Positions 25,246 to 35,900 of a DNA stretch of 64,000 nucleotides are shown here, piece after piece (positions within the stretch are counted from its first letter, which is position 1; each line of letters starts with the position of its first letter). This DNA comes from SKLM01 sp964450435 (GTDB lineage: Bacteria; Chloroflexota; Anaerolineae; B4-G1), in NCBI GenBank assembly GCA_964450435.1, contig CAYVCX010000001.1, positions 62,001 to 126,000 of the forward strand. The letters are read 5' to 3'. The notes below the pieces were generated by a model. That model did not search any database. It was not told where the DNA came from and saw only the letters and a program-made list of their open reading frames with translations. The position numbers were made by a program, and so were the translations under genes.

Positions 25246-26208
25246 TCAGAAGTGACGGTCTACGGTGAAGTCGGCGAGATCCAGCAAGGCGGTCCTGAAG
25301 GGGGTGTCAGGGAATCTCTCCAGGGCCTCCTTGGCGTCGTCCACGCGCTGCTGTGCCGCGGCCAACGCCCGGTCAATGGCCTGGGATTGTGTCACAGCCC
25401 GCACGGCCTTCGCGACTGCGTCCTCGGAGTGATCGCCTTCCAGTACCCGGCGCACTGCTCGCTGGTCCGAGCTGGACTCGAGAAAGAGCAGCACGGGCAG
25501 TGTGGCCAATCCCTGTCGTATATCGCTGCCCACCGGCTTGCCGAGGGACTTCTCGTCTGCCGAGAAGTCCAGTACATCGTCTACGATCTGGAAGGCCGTG
25601 CCGACCCGCTCACCGTAGCTGCGGAGCGCCTTCTCCAGATCACTGGGAGCCCCGGCCAAAATGGCTCCGGACTGGGCAGAAAGGGCGATGAGGCGGCCCG
25701 TCTTCGCCTGGATGCGTCGTTCATAGTCCTCAAGGCTGGTGTCGCCGGGCTTTCCGTCGAACATCTGGCGTATCTCGCCGTTGCAGATGACGACCAACGT
25801 TTCGGCGAAGGACTGCGTCAACCGGACGCTGCCCGTCTGCGTTACCAGGTACGCGGAGCGGGCGAACAAGTAATCTCCAGTGAGAATGGTGGCGGCCGGT
25901 GTCCAATTGACGTTGAGCGTCTCGACACCCCGGCGTATCAACGAGCCGTCGATCAGGTCGTCGTGGACGAGGGTGGCTGTGTGGAGCATCTCGGTGGCAG
26001 CGGCCGCGAAGACCGCCTGGTCGATATCGGCGTCGCAGAGGTGAGCGGACAAGAGCACCAATGTCGGTCGCAGGCGTTTGCCACCTCCCGCCAGAAGGTG
26101 GTCCAGGGCCAGACCGATGACATCGTGCTGCCCGGCTGGGCGCTGCCCGAGCAGGTTCTCCACCTTTGCCAGGTCATCTTCGATCAGATTAGAGAAGGAA
26201 AATTCCAT
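25246..26208 (-). CDS. Polyprenyl diphosphate synthase (trans-isoprenyl chain elongation)
   Basis: Adds isopentenyl diphosphate units to make a long or medium polyprenyl diphosphate. The first aspartate-rich motif is LVHDDLIDGS and the second QIVDDVLDF; GGGKRLRPTLVLLSAHL precedes them. About 320 residues from the ATG at 26208, 16 bases after the tatD stop. An in-frame ATG at 26253 would overlap tatD by 29 bases. Product length cannot be read reliably; quinone side chain or the lipid carrier of the glycan operon are both possible. Confidence 0.88.
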   Translation of the reverse strand: MEFSFSNLIEDDLAKVENLLGQRPAGQHDVIGLALDHLLAGGGKRLRPTLVLLSAHLCDADIDQAVFAAAATEMLHTATLVHDDLIDGSLIRRGVETLNVNWTPAATILTGDYLFARSAYLVTQTGSVRLTQSFAETLVVICNGEIRQMFDGKPGDTSLEDYERRIQAKTGRLIALSAQSGAILAGAPSDLEKALRSYGERVGTAFQIVDDVLDFSADEKSLGKPVGSDIRQGLATLPVLLFLESSSDQRAVRRVLEGDHSEDAVAKAVRAVTQSQAIDRALAAAQQRVDDAKEALERFPDTPFRTALLDLADFTVDRHF

Positions 26209-26224
26209 CAACGGGATATCTCGA

Positions 26225-26986
26225 TCACAAGAGCTCAAATATACGTCGGGCATTGTCGGTCGTTACGTTCGCAATATGCTCCACGGGTTGCTGTCGGGTC
26301 TGAGCGACAGCTTCCACGACATGCTTCACGTAAGCTGGCTCATTTCTCCCGCCTCTATGGGGTTCGGGCGTCAGGTAGGGGCAGTCCGTCTCCACCAGCA
26401 GGTGATCGAGAGGCACCGCTCGTGCTACCTCGCGGACCCGCTCCGCACTGGAGAAGGTCACGGGACCTGAGAGGCCGATGAGGAAGTGCATATCAGCAGC
26501 CTCGCCCAGGTATTCTGGTCCGGCGGAGTACGTGTGCAGCACCCCGGACCCCTGCCAGCCCTGCAACATTGTGAAGACTTCGTCGCGGGCATCGCGACTG
26601 TGGATCACCACCGGAAGCTCCAATGCCGAAGCCAGAGCCAGTTGATTGCGGAACGCCTGTCGCTGTACGGGTCTTGGCGAGTAATCTCGATAGAAGTCGA
26701 GGCCGATCTCTCCAATTGCGACCACCTCCGGGTGTTGCGCCAGCGATCGCAGCTCATCGAGCGCATCTTGGTCGGCGCCCTCGGCGTCGTGCGGGTGTAT
26801 TCCCACGGCGGCGTAGATGAAGTCGTATGCCTCCGCCAGCGCCACCGAGGCGCGGCTGGACGCCAGGTTGGTGCCTACGTTTACGATAGCAATCACGCCC
26901 ACCTCTAGCGCTCGCTTGATCACAGCGTCCCGGTCAGCGTCGAAGTGGGGGAAGTCCAGGTGGGCGTGAGAGTCGATGAGGTGCAT
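26225..26986 (-). CDS. tatD: TatD-family metal-dependent hydrolase/DNase
   Basis: 253-residue TIM-barrel hydrolase. Metal ligands are visible as DSHAHLDF (residues 5-12), GEIGLDFYRD, VIHSRDARDE and VETDCPYLTPEPHRGGRNEP. It belongs to the TatD/YcfH group, implicated in DNA or D-aminoacyl-tRNA turnover and repair. It starts three bases after the phosphohexomutase stop, inside the polysaccharide operon. Confidence 0.92.
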   Translation of the reverse strand: MHLIDSHAHLDFPHFDADRDAVIKRALEVGVIAIVNVGTNLASSRASVALAEAYDFIYAAVGIHPHDAEGADQDALDELRSLAQHPEVVAIGEIGLDFYRDYSPRPVQRQAFRNQLALASALELPVVIHSRDARDEVFTMLQGWQGSGVLHTYSAGPEYLGEAADMHFLIGLSGPVTFSSAERVREVARAVPLDHLLVETDCPYLTPEPHRGGRNEPAYVKHVVEAVAQTRQQPVEHIANVTTDNARRIFELL

Positions 26987-26989
26987 GGC

Positions 26990-28411
26990 TTACTTCAGAC
27001 CCGCGAGTCTCAATCCCTCGTCCAGCAGCGGCTGAACCTTGTCCTCGTCGGTCGTCTCGCAGTAGACACGGATGATAGGCTCCGTTCCGGAGAAGCGGAT
27101 CAGCAGCCAGCCGCTGTCCTCAAGCTCGTACTTGAAGCCGTCGATGGTGACGATGTCGGTGACCTCAAGGCCTGCAAGGGTCTGAGGCTTGGCGCGTTCA
27201 AGCCTGTCCCGGGCTTCCGGCCGCTTCTCCGACGGAAAGCGGGTGTCGATGCGATCGTAATAGTAGGAGGCTCCCAGCGTGTCGTAAAGATGCTCGATGA
27301 GCTCAGAGGGCGATTTTCCGGTCTGGACCATCAAATCCAAGAAGTAAAGGTTGCCCAGGATACCATCTCGCTCGGGGATGCTTCCACCAAAGGCGTAGCC
27401 GCCGCTCTCCTCTCCCCCGATCATCGCACCGGTCTCGATCATCTTGGGGCCCACATACTTGAAGCCTACGCCAGTGCGGTAAACCGGCACATCGTACATC
27501 TCTCCGAGCCTCTCCAGCATCGAAGTGGTGGAGACGGTCTTCACGATCGGTTTGCGCTCCCCCCGTATCTCCAGCAGATAGTAGGCAAGCAGGCCGTAGA
27601 CCTGCAGCTGATTGATAAACTGCCCGGTCTCGTCGCCTATGCCCATCCGATCAGCGTCACCATCCAGTATCAGGCAGACGTCAACACCCAGCTCCAGGGT
27701 CTTCTCCAGCGCCGAATCTACGTTGGGAGGGATGGGCTCGGGCCGCGTCATGTCCGGGAAGAGGGGATGGCGCACATTGTGAATCTCTGAAACCTGCGTC
27801 GCACTTCCCCCAAGAAGGCGCGGGAACCAACCCATGCCGTTTCCCCACATCGGCTCGACAAGGACGCTCAGACCGGCGCTCTTGATCCTCTCAATGTCGA
27901 CCAGATGGCTGATGTGTTCAATGTAGGCCGGGCCGGGGTCCCAGATCCTGACGAGGCCGTCTTCCTCGGCGTCGTCAAGGTCCATTGACAGGACCCCTTC
28001 CGGGCCCGGAATCACGGCCTCAATGGCGCTGAGACCATCGGGGGCCACCGCGGCTCCGTTCTCGTCTCTGACTTTGAAGCCGCAGTCCCAGGGAGGGTTG
28101 TGACTGGCGGTGATGTTGATGGCTCCAGAGGCGCCCCGCTCGACAATGGAATACGAGATCACGGGCGTTGGCGTGGCCGAGTCGGTCAGCCAGACGCGGA
28201 AACCGTTGGCTGCCATGACCTCGGCGGCGGCAGCTCCGAAATGCTCGGCCGCGAAACGCTGATCGTATCCCACGACGACGGGGGTACCTTCTTGGCCCTG
28301 ATCTGTCAGGTAATTCGCGAAGCCCTGAGCAGCCCGGCGCACGTTATCGAAGGTGTAGTCCTGGGCGATGCGTGCGCGCCACCCATCGGTGCCAAAGTGA
28401 ATATCTACCAT
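26990..28411 (-). CDS. Phosphoglucomutase/phosphomannomutase family protein
   Basis: 473-residue alpha-D-phosphohexomutase with all four domains: catalytic serine in TASHNPPWDCGFK, metal-binding DGDADRMGI, sugar-selecting GGEESGGYAFGG and the phosphate-binding RFSGTEPIIRVY. It interconverts hexose 1- and 6-phosphates. In this operon mannose 1-phosphate supply for GDP-mannose is likely, but glucose cannot be excluded. It sits 19 bases after gmd. Confidence 0.92.
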   Translation of the reverse strand: MVDIHFGTDGWRARIAQDYTFDNVRRAAQGFANYLTDQGQEGTPVVVGYDQRFAAEHFGAAAAEVMAANGFRVWLTDSATPTPVISYSIVERGASGAINITASHNPPWDCGFKVRDENGAAVAPDGLSAIEAVIPGPEGVLSMDLDDAEEDGLVRIWDPGPAYIEHISHLVDIERIKSAGLSVLVEPMWGNGMGWFPRLLGGSATQVSEIHNVRHPLFPDMTRPEPIPPNVDSALEKTLELGVDVCLILDGDADRMGIGDETGQFINQLQVYGLLAYYLLEIRGERKPIVKTVSTTSMLERLGEMYDVPVYRTGVGFKYVGPKMIETGAMIGGEESGGYAFGGSIPERDGILGNLYFLDLMVQTGKSPSELIEHLYDTLGASYYYDRIDTRFPSEKRPEARDRLERAKPQTLAGLEVTDIVTIDGFKYELEDSGWLLIRFSGTEPIIRVYCETTDEDKVQPLLDEGLRLAGLK

Positions 28412-28430
28412 GGTGAAAGGTCCTCTTGAT

Positions 28431-29405
28431 CTAAGTCAGGCCGTTTTCCTGTTTCAGCAACTCAATGTCACTGTCGACCATCAGCTGCACCAGGTCCTGG
28501 AACGAAACCGATGGTTCCCAGCCCAACTCTCGCCGAGCCTTGCTGGCATCTCCGATCAGGATGTCCACCTCTGCCGGGCGCATGAACCGGGGATCCTGCA
28601 CCACGTAGTCCCTCCAATCGAGATCGAGGTACCCGAAAGCGGCCTCACACATCTCTCGAATGGAGTGGGTTTCCTCAGTGGCGATGACATAGTCGTCGGG
28701 CTCGGGTTGTTGGAGCATCATCCACATCGCCCGCACGTAGTCTGCGGCGAAGCCGATATCTCGCTTGGAATCCAGGTTTCCCAGAGCAAGCTCGTCGGCC
28801 AGTCCCAGGCTGATCTTCGCCACGCCGTAGGTGATCTTGCGCAGCACGAACTCCAGTCCCCGGCGAGGGCTGGTGTGGTTGAAGAGAATACCCGAGGTGG
28901 CGGGTATGTCATACGATTCCCGATAATTGATGGTGATCCAGTGGCCGTACACCTTGGCGACGCCGTAGGGGCTGCGGGGGTAGAAAGGGGTCTCCTCGTT
29001 CTGAGGCACCTCGCGAACCTTGCCGAACATCTCGGAGGAACTGGCTTGGTAGAAACGGATGGACCTGTCAACCGTGCGCAGCGCCTCCAGCATCCGTGTC
29101 ACGCCCAGCGCCGTCACGTCACCGGTGAAAACTGGCTGTCTCCAGGATGTGGGAACGAAGGACTGAGCTGCCAGGTTGTAGACCTCATCGGGTGGATGTT
29201 CTTGGAGGATGTTGATCAATGACACCTGATCCAGCAGGTCTCCGGAGACGAGAGTGATCTTCTCCTGGAAGTGCTCAACGCGGGCGAAATTGAGCGTGCT
29301 GGTGCGGCGCACCATTCCGATGACCTCGTACCCTTTCTCTAGCAAGAACTCGGCTAGATAAGAGCCGTCCTGCCCGGTGACCCCTGTAATCAGCGCCCTC
29401 GACAT
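28431..29405 (-). CDS. gmd: GDP-mannose 4,6-dehydratase
   Basis: Short-chain dehydrogenase-type enzyme, 324 residues, that makes GDP-4-keto-6-deoxy-D-mannose. The cofactor motif GVTGQDGSYLAEFLLEKGYEV is at the N-terminus. VRRTSTLNFARVEH, ASSSEMFGKVREVPQNEETPF and the catalytic S-Y-K group (SPYGVAKVYGH) are specific to Gmd. It follows the reductase gene after 21 bases and shares its pathway. Confidence 0.95.
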   Translation of the reverse strand: MSRALITGVTGQDGSYLAEFLLEKGYEVIGMVRRTSTLNFARVEHFQEKITLVSGDLLDQVSLINILQEHPPDEVYNLAAQSFVPTSWRQPVFTGDVTALGVTRMLEALRTVDRSIRFYQASSSEMFGKVREVPQNEETPFYPRSPYGVAKVYGHWITINYRESYDIPATSGILFNHTSPRRGLEFVLRKITYGVAKISLGLADELALGNLDSKRDIGFAADYVRAMWMMLQQPEPDDYVIATEETHSIREMCEAAFGYLDLDWRDYVVQDPRFMRPAEVDILIGDASKARRELGWEPSVSFQDLVQLMVDSDIELLKQENGLT

Positions 29406-29426
29406 TAGGTAACTCCTTACTCTCGA

Positions 29427-30383
29427 TTATTCGTTCCGGACCTGGTCGCGCCAGTACGCCAGCGTGTCCCGCAGTGTCTCCTCGAAACGTATCTGCGGCT
29501 TCCAGCCTGTGCGATCATAGAACTTCTCCGCACTGCCGTAAACCACCGGCACGTCCACAGGGCGATAGCGGTCTGGATCCCTTTCGACCTGGATCTCCAC
29601 CTCGGAGTAGCTCAGAAGCGCATCCAGGACACTCTGGATCGAGCGCGCCTGCCCTGATGCCAGGTTGTAAACCTCTCCCGCCTCTCCCTCAGTCACCGCC
29701 AGATGGTAGGCCCTCACGACGTCACGGACATCGGTGAAGTCGCGCGATGTCGATAGATTCCCCACCCTCATCACCGGGTCCTGAAGCCCTGCCTCGATGC
29801 GGGCGATCTGACTGGCGAAGGCAGGGACGACGAAGCGGGATGATTGGCCCGGTCCAGTGTGGTTGAACGGGCGGACCCGTACCACAGATATTTCGTACGC
29901 CAGGTGGTATTGGAGCCCCAGGAAGTCCTGCGCTATCTTGCTCACTGCATACGGGTTGTTGGGACGCAGAGGACTCCGTTCTGTCTGAGGCAGTTCTTCG
30001 GGCCTTGGTGCGCCGTACTCCTCGTTCGAGCCCACCACCAGGAACCGGGTCTCGCGTGTTGAACCGCGGAGGGCCTCCAGCAGATTCAGTTGCGATTTGA
30101 CGTTGTTCTCCAGGGTATCCCATGGGTCGGAGTGGGAGGCGGGGACGAACGACTGTGCCGCTAGGTGAAAGACGTAGTCCGGCTGAGCATCCTCGACAAG
30201 GGCCTGCACGTCAACTCGGGCGCGCAGATCCATGGGACGGAGCTCCAGCCGTGGAGTTGACGCCCCGGTCCGGACAGGCTGTCCGAAGACCGTACCTGTC
30301 AGATCCCAGTCCGTATGCTCTAGAAGATACTCACACAGGTGCCCGCCGACGAAACCTCCGGCTCCGGTGATCAATGCTTGCAA
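29427..30383 (-). CDS. rmd: GDP-4-dehydro-6-deoxy-D-mannose reductase-like NAD(P) epimerase/dehydratase
   Basis: 318-residue SDR enzyme that most likely reduces the Gmd product to GDP-D-rhamnose. Cofactor motif ITGAGGFVGGHLCEYLL, then VVGSNEEYGAP and catalytic NPYAVSKIAQDF. The start is the TTG at 30383, with GAGGAG seven bases upstream and the promoter just beyond. A longer frame starting at 30470 would begin upstream of the promoter. First gene of the operon. A GDP-fucose-type or other product remains possible. Confidence 0.85.
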   Translation of the reverse strand: MQALITGAGGFVGGHLCEYLLEHTDWDLTGTVFGQPVRTGASTPRLELRPMDLRARVDVQALVEDAQPDYVFHLAAQSFVPASHSDPWDTLENNVKSQLNLLEALRGSTRETRFLVVGSNEEYGAPRPEELPQTERSPLRPNNPYAVSKIAQDFLGLQYHLAYEISVVRVRPFNHTGPGQSSRFVVPAFASQIARIEAGLQDPVMRVGNLSTSRDFTDVRDVVRAYHLAVTEGEAGEVYNLASGQARSIQSVLDALLSYSEVEIQVERDPDRYRPVDVPVVYGSAEKFYDRTGWKPQIRFEETLRDTLAYWRDQVRNE

Positions 30384-30404
30384 TGTCTGTCTCCTCAAAC
30401 GGGG

Positions 30405-30433
30405 ATTATACCGTACTTCCCATGTCGTGCCAA
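30405..30433 (-). promoter_or_regulatory. Promoter of the eight-gene polysaccharide operon
   Basis: TTGGCA (30433-30428), 17 bases, TATAAT (30410-30405) on the minus strand. The predicted leader before the rmd TTG is about 15 bases. Confidence 0.7.
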
Positions 30434-30601
30434 ACAGTCTTGGCTCCGACGCCGCGGTGAGCGCTGGCACTGCTCGAGCCAGAGGTGGTGAAAAGCCGCG
30501 AGTTTGCAGGGGTAAGTCGCGGGCGGCGTGCGGGGGCGGAGGGCTCCCGGCGGGGTGATGGATCGGCTCTGCGATTGGGGGGATCGAGGTGTAGCCCAGG
30601 A

Positions 30602-31517
30602 CAATCGCATTTTGTGCCCTGCTCAGAATCCTGAGTTGTCAACCTGCGGGTGGGGGTCCGGAAGTGCTAGACGGGAGGTAGTGCTCATCCCAGGCTGCCC
30701 TCAGTCGCTTGTTCTTGGTGCCGCATGTCGCCGTGGGTTCTTGCCCGAGGAGATTGAAGGCCAGTCGTTGCAAGATAGCCAGGTTCTCCGCCCCGTGACC
30801 TTTCCGCACTCGGCTGCCATCTTCTCGCAAGGCGGTGTCAAGCACCCAGTGCACGCAGTTTCCTGTACCCCAGTGACTGCGTACCGCGCACCCGAACTCC
30901 TCCGCCTCCACAGACAGGCTGGAGATGTTGTAGTGTGTCTCCTGTTCTGTCTTACCATCGATCGGTCGCGGTCCCCTTCGACCGTCCCGATACTTCTTAG
31001 ATCCTTTCAGCGGTCATTGGGATCCAGCCAGTCGATGTCCTGGGGCAGGGTCCTCTGGGTGTTCTTCACGGGCAGGACGTAGTCACCTTCTTCTTCGATG
31101 ACGGTCCAGGCGATCTCCGTCTGGCAACCCAAGGCATCGGTGGCGACGATGCATCTCTCCAACTCCAGCAACTTCAGGAGGGCCGGAATAGCCGTCGTCT
31201 CGTTGGACTTATCGTCGACCTTCCTCTGAGCCAGCGTCAGCCGGTTCTTAGAGGCCCAAGCGCTGACCACGTGATGTGAAGCTGGACAGCCTGCCTGATC
31301 TGGTGGCGAGCAACGTGGTGGCCCTGGTTCAGGGGATGCGCGCCGTGTCATCTCAGGGACATCCACGCTGTGTGCAGAGCAGGCCTCGTCATAGCCAGCG
31401 ACTGCTAGGAGCTGCGGTAGGCGACGGAACAGGATGCTGAGACCACCGGTTCCTCCTATCTGCCATGATCCGCAATGAACCCGTTCATCTTACCAGGCCT
31501 GGGTCTAGATGCGATTG
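30602..31517. mobile_element. Remnant of an ISAs1-family insertion sequence
   Basis: The two ends carry the same nine bases in inverted orientation: CAATCGCAT at 30602-30610 and ATGCGATTG at 31509-31517. Near-identical nonamers lie outside them (GAGGTGTAG at 30586-30594 and GAGGTGCAG at 31522-31530), which may be an aged target duplication. About 0.92 kb remains; intact ISAs1 elements are longer. The transposase inside is broken. I see nothing further in 31531-31697 or in 30434-30585. Confidence 0.6.
30639..31366 (-). pseudogene. ISAs1-family transposase, fragmented
   Basis: An N-terminal/middle fragment (31366-31007) contains HHVVSAWASKNRLTLAQ, DDKSNETTAIPALLKLL and ATDALGCQTEIAWTVIEEEGDYVLPVKN, typical of ISAs1 transposases. 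It ends at a stop after DIDWLDPNDR. A C-terminal fragment resumes in another frame with DGKTEQETHYNISSL and continues through RSHWGTGNCVHWVLDTALREDGSRVRKGH to KNKRLRAAWDEHYL. The linker normally found between them is missing. The catalytic glutamate of the HWGIEN motif is replaced (HWGTGN). Stop, deletion and lost residue all point to an inactive copy. Confidence 0.82.
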
Positions 31518-31697
31518 GCGTGAGGTGCAGTCAGAGCCAGCCAGGCCAGCAAGGAGTGTCTCTCTCGACTCCTCTACGGGGGTTCCGTCCTCTTCTGGAT
31601 GCCCCGTCGGGCTGGCGCCCAGATCGAGGAGTGCACAAGGCCTCTGTCCCGAACGGACCTCGATCTCAATGCCACGCGCACCCGATGGGGGCAAAGG

Positions 31698-32813
31698 TCA
31701 TTGCCGGCGTGCACGAGGCAGCAGGATGGTGAAGGTGCTTCCCTCTCCGGGGGTGCTGTCGACGGTGATTCTGCCCCCGTGGAGCTCGATCAGTTCCTCG
31801 GCGATCGCGAGTCCCAGGCCCGCCCCCTGCTGTTCCTGCTGATCGCGGTTGGCCTGTCGGAATCGGTCGAAGATGTCATCTAGTTGGTCGGGCGGGATGC
31901 CCACGCCTTGGTCGGACACGGCGATTTTCACCCACTTGTCCTCCCCGTTTGCGCTTACCAGTACAGGCTTCGCTGCCTGCCGGGAGAACTTGATCCCGTT
32001 CTCAATGATCCGTCCGAGAGCATCTTTGAAATACGGTGCACAGAGGATCACAGGCGGCAGGTCGGACTCCACATCGACCGTCAAGACCACCCCGCGTCTT
32101 TCCGCCCGCTTCACGAACTGCTCGGCCGTCTGCCTCACAATGCTGGCAAGATCGTGGCGTTCACTGGCGAGCGCTTTGAACTCCTCCCGCGCCCGCCCCG
32201 AATCGATCTGCACCAGTAGCAGCAGGTCCTCCACCAGGCGATTCAGGCGGTCCGCCCCAGCCTTGATACCGTTGAGGAATTCTTCAACCTCCTCAGGGGT
32301 GAGAGATGACACGTCCTCAAGGGCCAGGTCGGTATAGCCAGTCACGTAGGTGAGCGGAGTGCGCAACTCGTGACCGAGAACGGTAACGATCTGCTCCTTG
32401 AGCTGCTCGAAGGAGGCCGCTGTGGCTTCATGAATGGCGCGGGCCCGTCCCAGCCGAGAGCGAACGACGACAATCAGCTCCTCGGCATCGAAAGGCTTCG
32501 TCACGTAGTCTTCAGCTCCCAACCTCTTTCCTTTTAGCCGATCTTCCCGCTCTGACCTGGCGGTCAGGAAGACGAACGGAATCGTGATCCACTCTGGGCG
32601 GGCACGGATCTCCTCGTAGAGCGTGTATCCGTCCATCTTGGGCATCATAATATCTGCTAGGACGAGGTCCGGTCTGACCTCCTCCATGACTTCCAGGGCC
32701 TCTGTGCCGTCCGCGGCGGTAGACACGGCGAAGCCTTCCGATTCCAGAATGCCCTGGATGGCCCGTGACATAGACTTATGGTCCTCGACGACCAAGATGC
32801 GCTGCTCGCTCAT
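31698..32813 (-). CDS. Receiver-histidine kinase hybrid (REC-HisKA-HATPase)
   Basis: 371 residues, soluble. An N-terminal receiver domain (residues 1-125) has the phospho-acceptor aspartate in LVLADIMMPKMDG and the late lysine in YVTKPFDAEEL. A HisKA domain follows with phospho-histidine in LGHELRTPLTYV, then a HATPase domain with DQGVGIPPDQ and GAGLGLAIAEELI. There is no DNA-binding output. It lies 90 bases after a large GAF kinase in the same direction, so the kinase may phosphorylate its receiver. Confidence 0.9.
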   Translation of the reverse strand: MSEQRILVVEDHKSMSRAIQGILESEGFAVSTAADGTEALEVMEEVRPDLVLADIMMPKMDGYTLYEEIRARPEWITIPFVFLTARSEREDRLKGKRLGAEDYVTKPFDAEELIVVVRSRLGRARAIHEATAASFEQLKEQIVTVLGHELRTPLTYVTGYTDLALEDVSSLTPEEVEEFLNGIKAGADRLNRLVEDLLLLVQIDSGRAREEFKALASERHDLASIVRQTAEQFVKRAERRGVVLTVDVESDLPPVILCAPYFKDALGRIIENGIKFSRQAAKPVLVSANGEDKWVKIAVSDQGVGIPPDQLDDIFDRFRQANRDQQEQQGAGLGLAIAEELIELHGGRITVDSTPGEGSTFTILLPRARRQ

Positions 32814-32903
32814 GGTGACTCCTCAACGGTCTTCTGACGCTGCCAAGAATCGCTCCTATGCCCCCTCAGACCCACCAGACGCAGCGGCAGCGACCTGGAC
32901 TCA

Positions 32904-35900
32904 TCACTGGGGTTGGTGCGGGAGGAGCACGGTGAAGGAGCTCCCCTTGTTAACTTTGCTTTCCACTGTCACTTGTCCGCCGTGCAGCTCCACAATCTCC
33001 TTCAGGATCGCCAGTCCCAGTCCAGTTCCGGAGATCTGCATAGCCTGAGGCTGGTCGCCCCGGAAGAAACGGTCGAAGATGTAGGGGAGCTCTTCCTCTG
33101 GAATTCCTATTCCTGTGTCTGACACGGTAATCGTGGCCCAGGACCGCCCATCTGCGACTGCGGTCCCCGTCGATACGCAGATCGTGCCTCCGGCGGGCGT
33201 GTACCTGATAGCGTTCGACATCAGGTTGTTCATCACCTGCAGCATCCAGCGCGAATCTGCCATGGCGATGGGGTCGGGTTGCGTGACTTGACACTCTAGT
33301 GCCAGGTCCTGGCTGCGGGCCTGGTTCTTGTGGGTGACCAGCGACTCACGGGCCAAGTGATTTAGCGACATCGGCTCGGGGTGGATGTCGAGCCGCCCTG
33401 CATCTACGCGCGACATCTCAAGGATATCTCGCACCAATTTCGCCTGGTGCCGTGCCTCGCGCATCAGGGGCTCTAGATACTCCTCCCGCCTCTCTGGCTG
33501 CTCCTGCATCAGGTGGACCAGCAGCTTGATCGTGGCGATGGGCGTGCGCAATTCGTGAGAGACGTTGGAGACGAAGCGAGATTTCATTCGATTCAGCGCC
33601 TTAAGGTGAGTGATGTCGTGAAGCGCCACTACAGCACTCGCTCCTTCCACCGCTGGTTTGGAGACCGGGGCAGCTGTGAGTTGAAGATCGAGCCCTGTCA
33701 ACTCCAGCACCATTTCCGGTCGTCCTTCTGCTCTCGTTGCCAACCCTCGTATTGCCGCCTGCAATTGTTCTGACTCTTCCGGCGATAAGGTCTGTCTGAG
33801 CCACTCTCGCGCCACCGGGTTGGCCAGGATGAGTTCACCGTCAGAACCGGCGAGCACGATTCCGTCTGCGGTGCTCTCCAGGATCGTCGCCAGTTGGGCA
33901 TATTGGGTCCTGAGTTGGGACGTGCGCTCTCGTACTCGTTCCTCCAGAGCATCTGCGTGGTTGTGGAGTTCTTGATACAGCTTTGCGTTCTCAATAGCGG
34001 TCGCCACGTGATCCGCAAATGCCTGGAGCCTCTTGCCATCGCGGTGGGTGAACTTGGTGGGCCTCGTGCTATTCACGTTCAGAAAGCCCACAATCAACCC
34101 GCCTACCATAATCGGGACGCCGACGTAGGATCGCCACTGCTCCTGTCCTGCCTCCAGGATCCAGTCAGGATCCGCGGCCGTGTCGGGTACCACCTTGGGC
34201 TTCCCGGTCTCGATCATCTCCAAGAGGACGGGGTACTCACCAAAAGAGAGGGAGAGAACGCCCCAGTCCTCTCTGTCGTACCCGCGGCGACGGACGACCC
34301 GGGCGGTATCATCGTCCTCGATCAGTATGATATTGAAGGCGTCTCCATCAATGACCCGCTCCACCTGTTCCAGGATTCGATCCAAGACCTGGTCGAGATC
34401 GAGGGTACCGTTGACGACGGCGGCCGCTTCCTCCAGGGCCTCGGTCTGGCGCCGCTGTTCTCGCTCGGCCTCGAAGAGACGTGCGTTCTCCAGGGCTATG
34501 CTCAACTGCCCGGTAACCGTGGCGTAGAAGTCGAGGTCTTGCTGGTCGAAGGCGTTGGGACGGGGACTCTCCACGCTCAGCACCCCTGCGACCCGTCCGT
34601 TGACGCTGACGGGAACGGCGAGGCCGGAGACGGCTCGCGGAGTCCCTAGTTGGCAGGCGGGAGAGCGACGGACGTCATCTACAAGAACTGGCTCGCCAGT
34701 CAAAAACGCGAGCGCGCAGGCCCAGGAGTCGCCTTCCAGGGGGACGGGGTCTGCATCCTCGGTGAACCCGATGCAGGAAGGATGAAGTCGGAGCCACTTC
34801 TCCTGCGGACCGGGCATGGCGAAGCCGATGAACTCGGCTCCTACCTTGGCATGGAGGGCTGTCAGAGTTCGCTCCAGTACCTGATCGAAATCGAGCGTAG
34901 AAGTGGCAGCCAGCATGAACTCACGGAGGATCTGAGTCTGGGCGAGACGGTGAGAGGTCTCCTCGTACAAGCGGGCATTTTCCACCGCAATACCGACCTG
35001 TTCCGCAATGGTGGAGAGCATCTCCTGGTCCAATTCGGAGTAGGCATCTGCGCGATACGCTTGGAGACAGATCACGCCCACCGGTCGGCCGGCTACTTGC
35101 ATAGGCACCCCCAGCCACGAGGCGGGCGTCTGCATCGTGCCCCACAGCTCACCAGGGGGCAGATGCTCTCGCTCCTTCTCGAAGTCCCGGATCAGGAGTG
35201 GTTCCTGTTGCCTGATTACCGACGCGGTCAGTCCGCTCCCCAGGGGTCCTCGCTCTGGGGGTGCCATCGTCCCGTGGTCCATCTGGAGACGATAGTCCAA
35301 TTCATCCGTCGTCCTGTCGTAGAGCGCGAGGAAGAAGGCATCGGGGTCGAAGGCTGCTTCTATCTCACGATACACCACCTGTGCCAGGTCGTCCAGGTCC
35401 AACGTCTTGCTGGCGGCGTGGGCGACGCGGTTGATGATGGTCTGATGTTTGACGCGGAGGGCGGCCTCTTCGTACAGTTGAGCATTCCGCACAGCGACCG
35501 CCGCGTGTGTGGCCAGGAGGCCCAGCAGAGCGGCGTCGTCCTGCGAGAAGCCGCGGGAATCATCAGCAACGATGTCCAGGACCCCCAAGAGCTCGTCCTT
35601 ACGGCGAAGTGGGATTGCGACAACGGCGGCCCGGGGGGCAAGCGCTTCTGCATTTTTGAGACTCCCAGCCCGGCGCCGGGAATCGTCTGAGCTTACGTGC
35701 TGCGCGCTCTCCGGAGCCTCTCCGGAAACATCTTCACCGCTCAGGATCACGGCAGGGAGAAGCGTACGATCACCGACGGTCGCCACCGATTCCAGCACGC
35801 CGCGCTTGGGGCGGTAGATGGACAGAACGACGACGGCGGCTTCGACGAGATCAAGGGCGCGTGATGCGATAGCACGGAGCAGATCCTCCATTCTGGGTTT

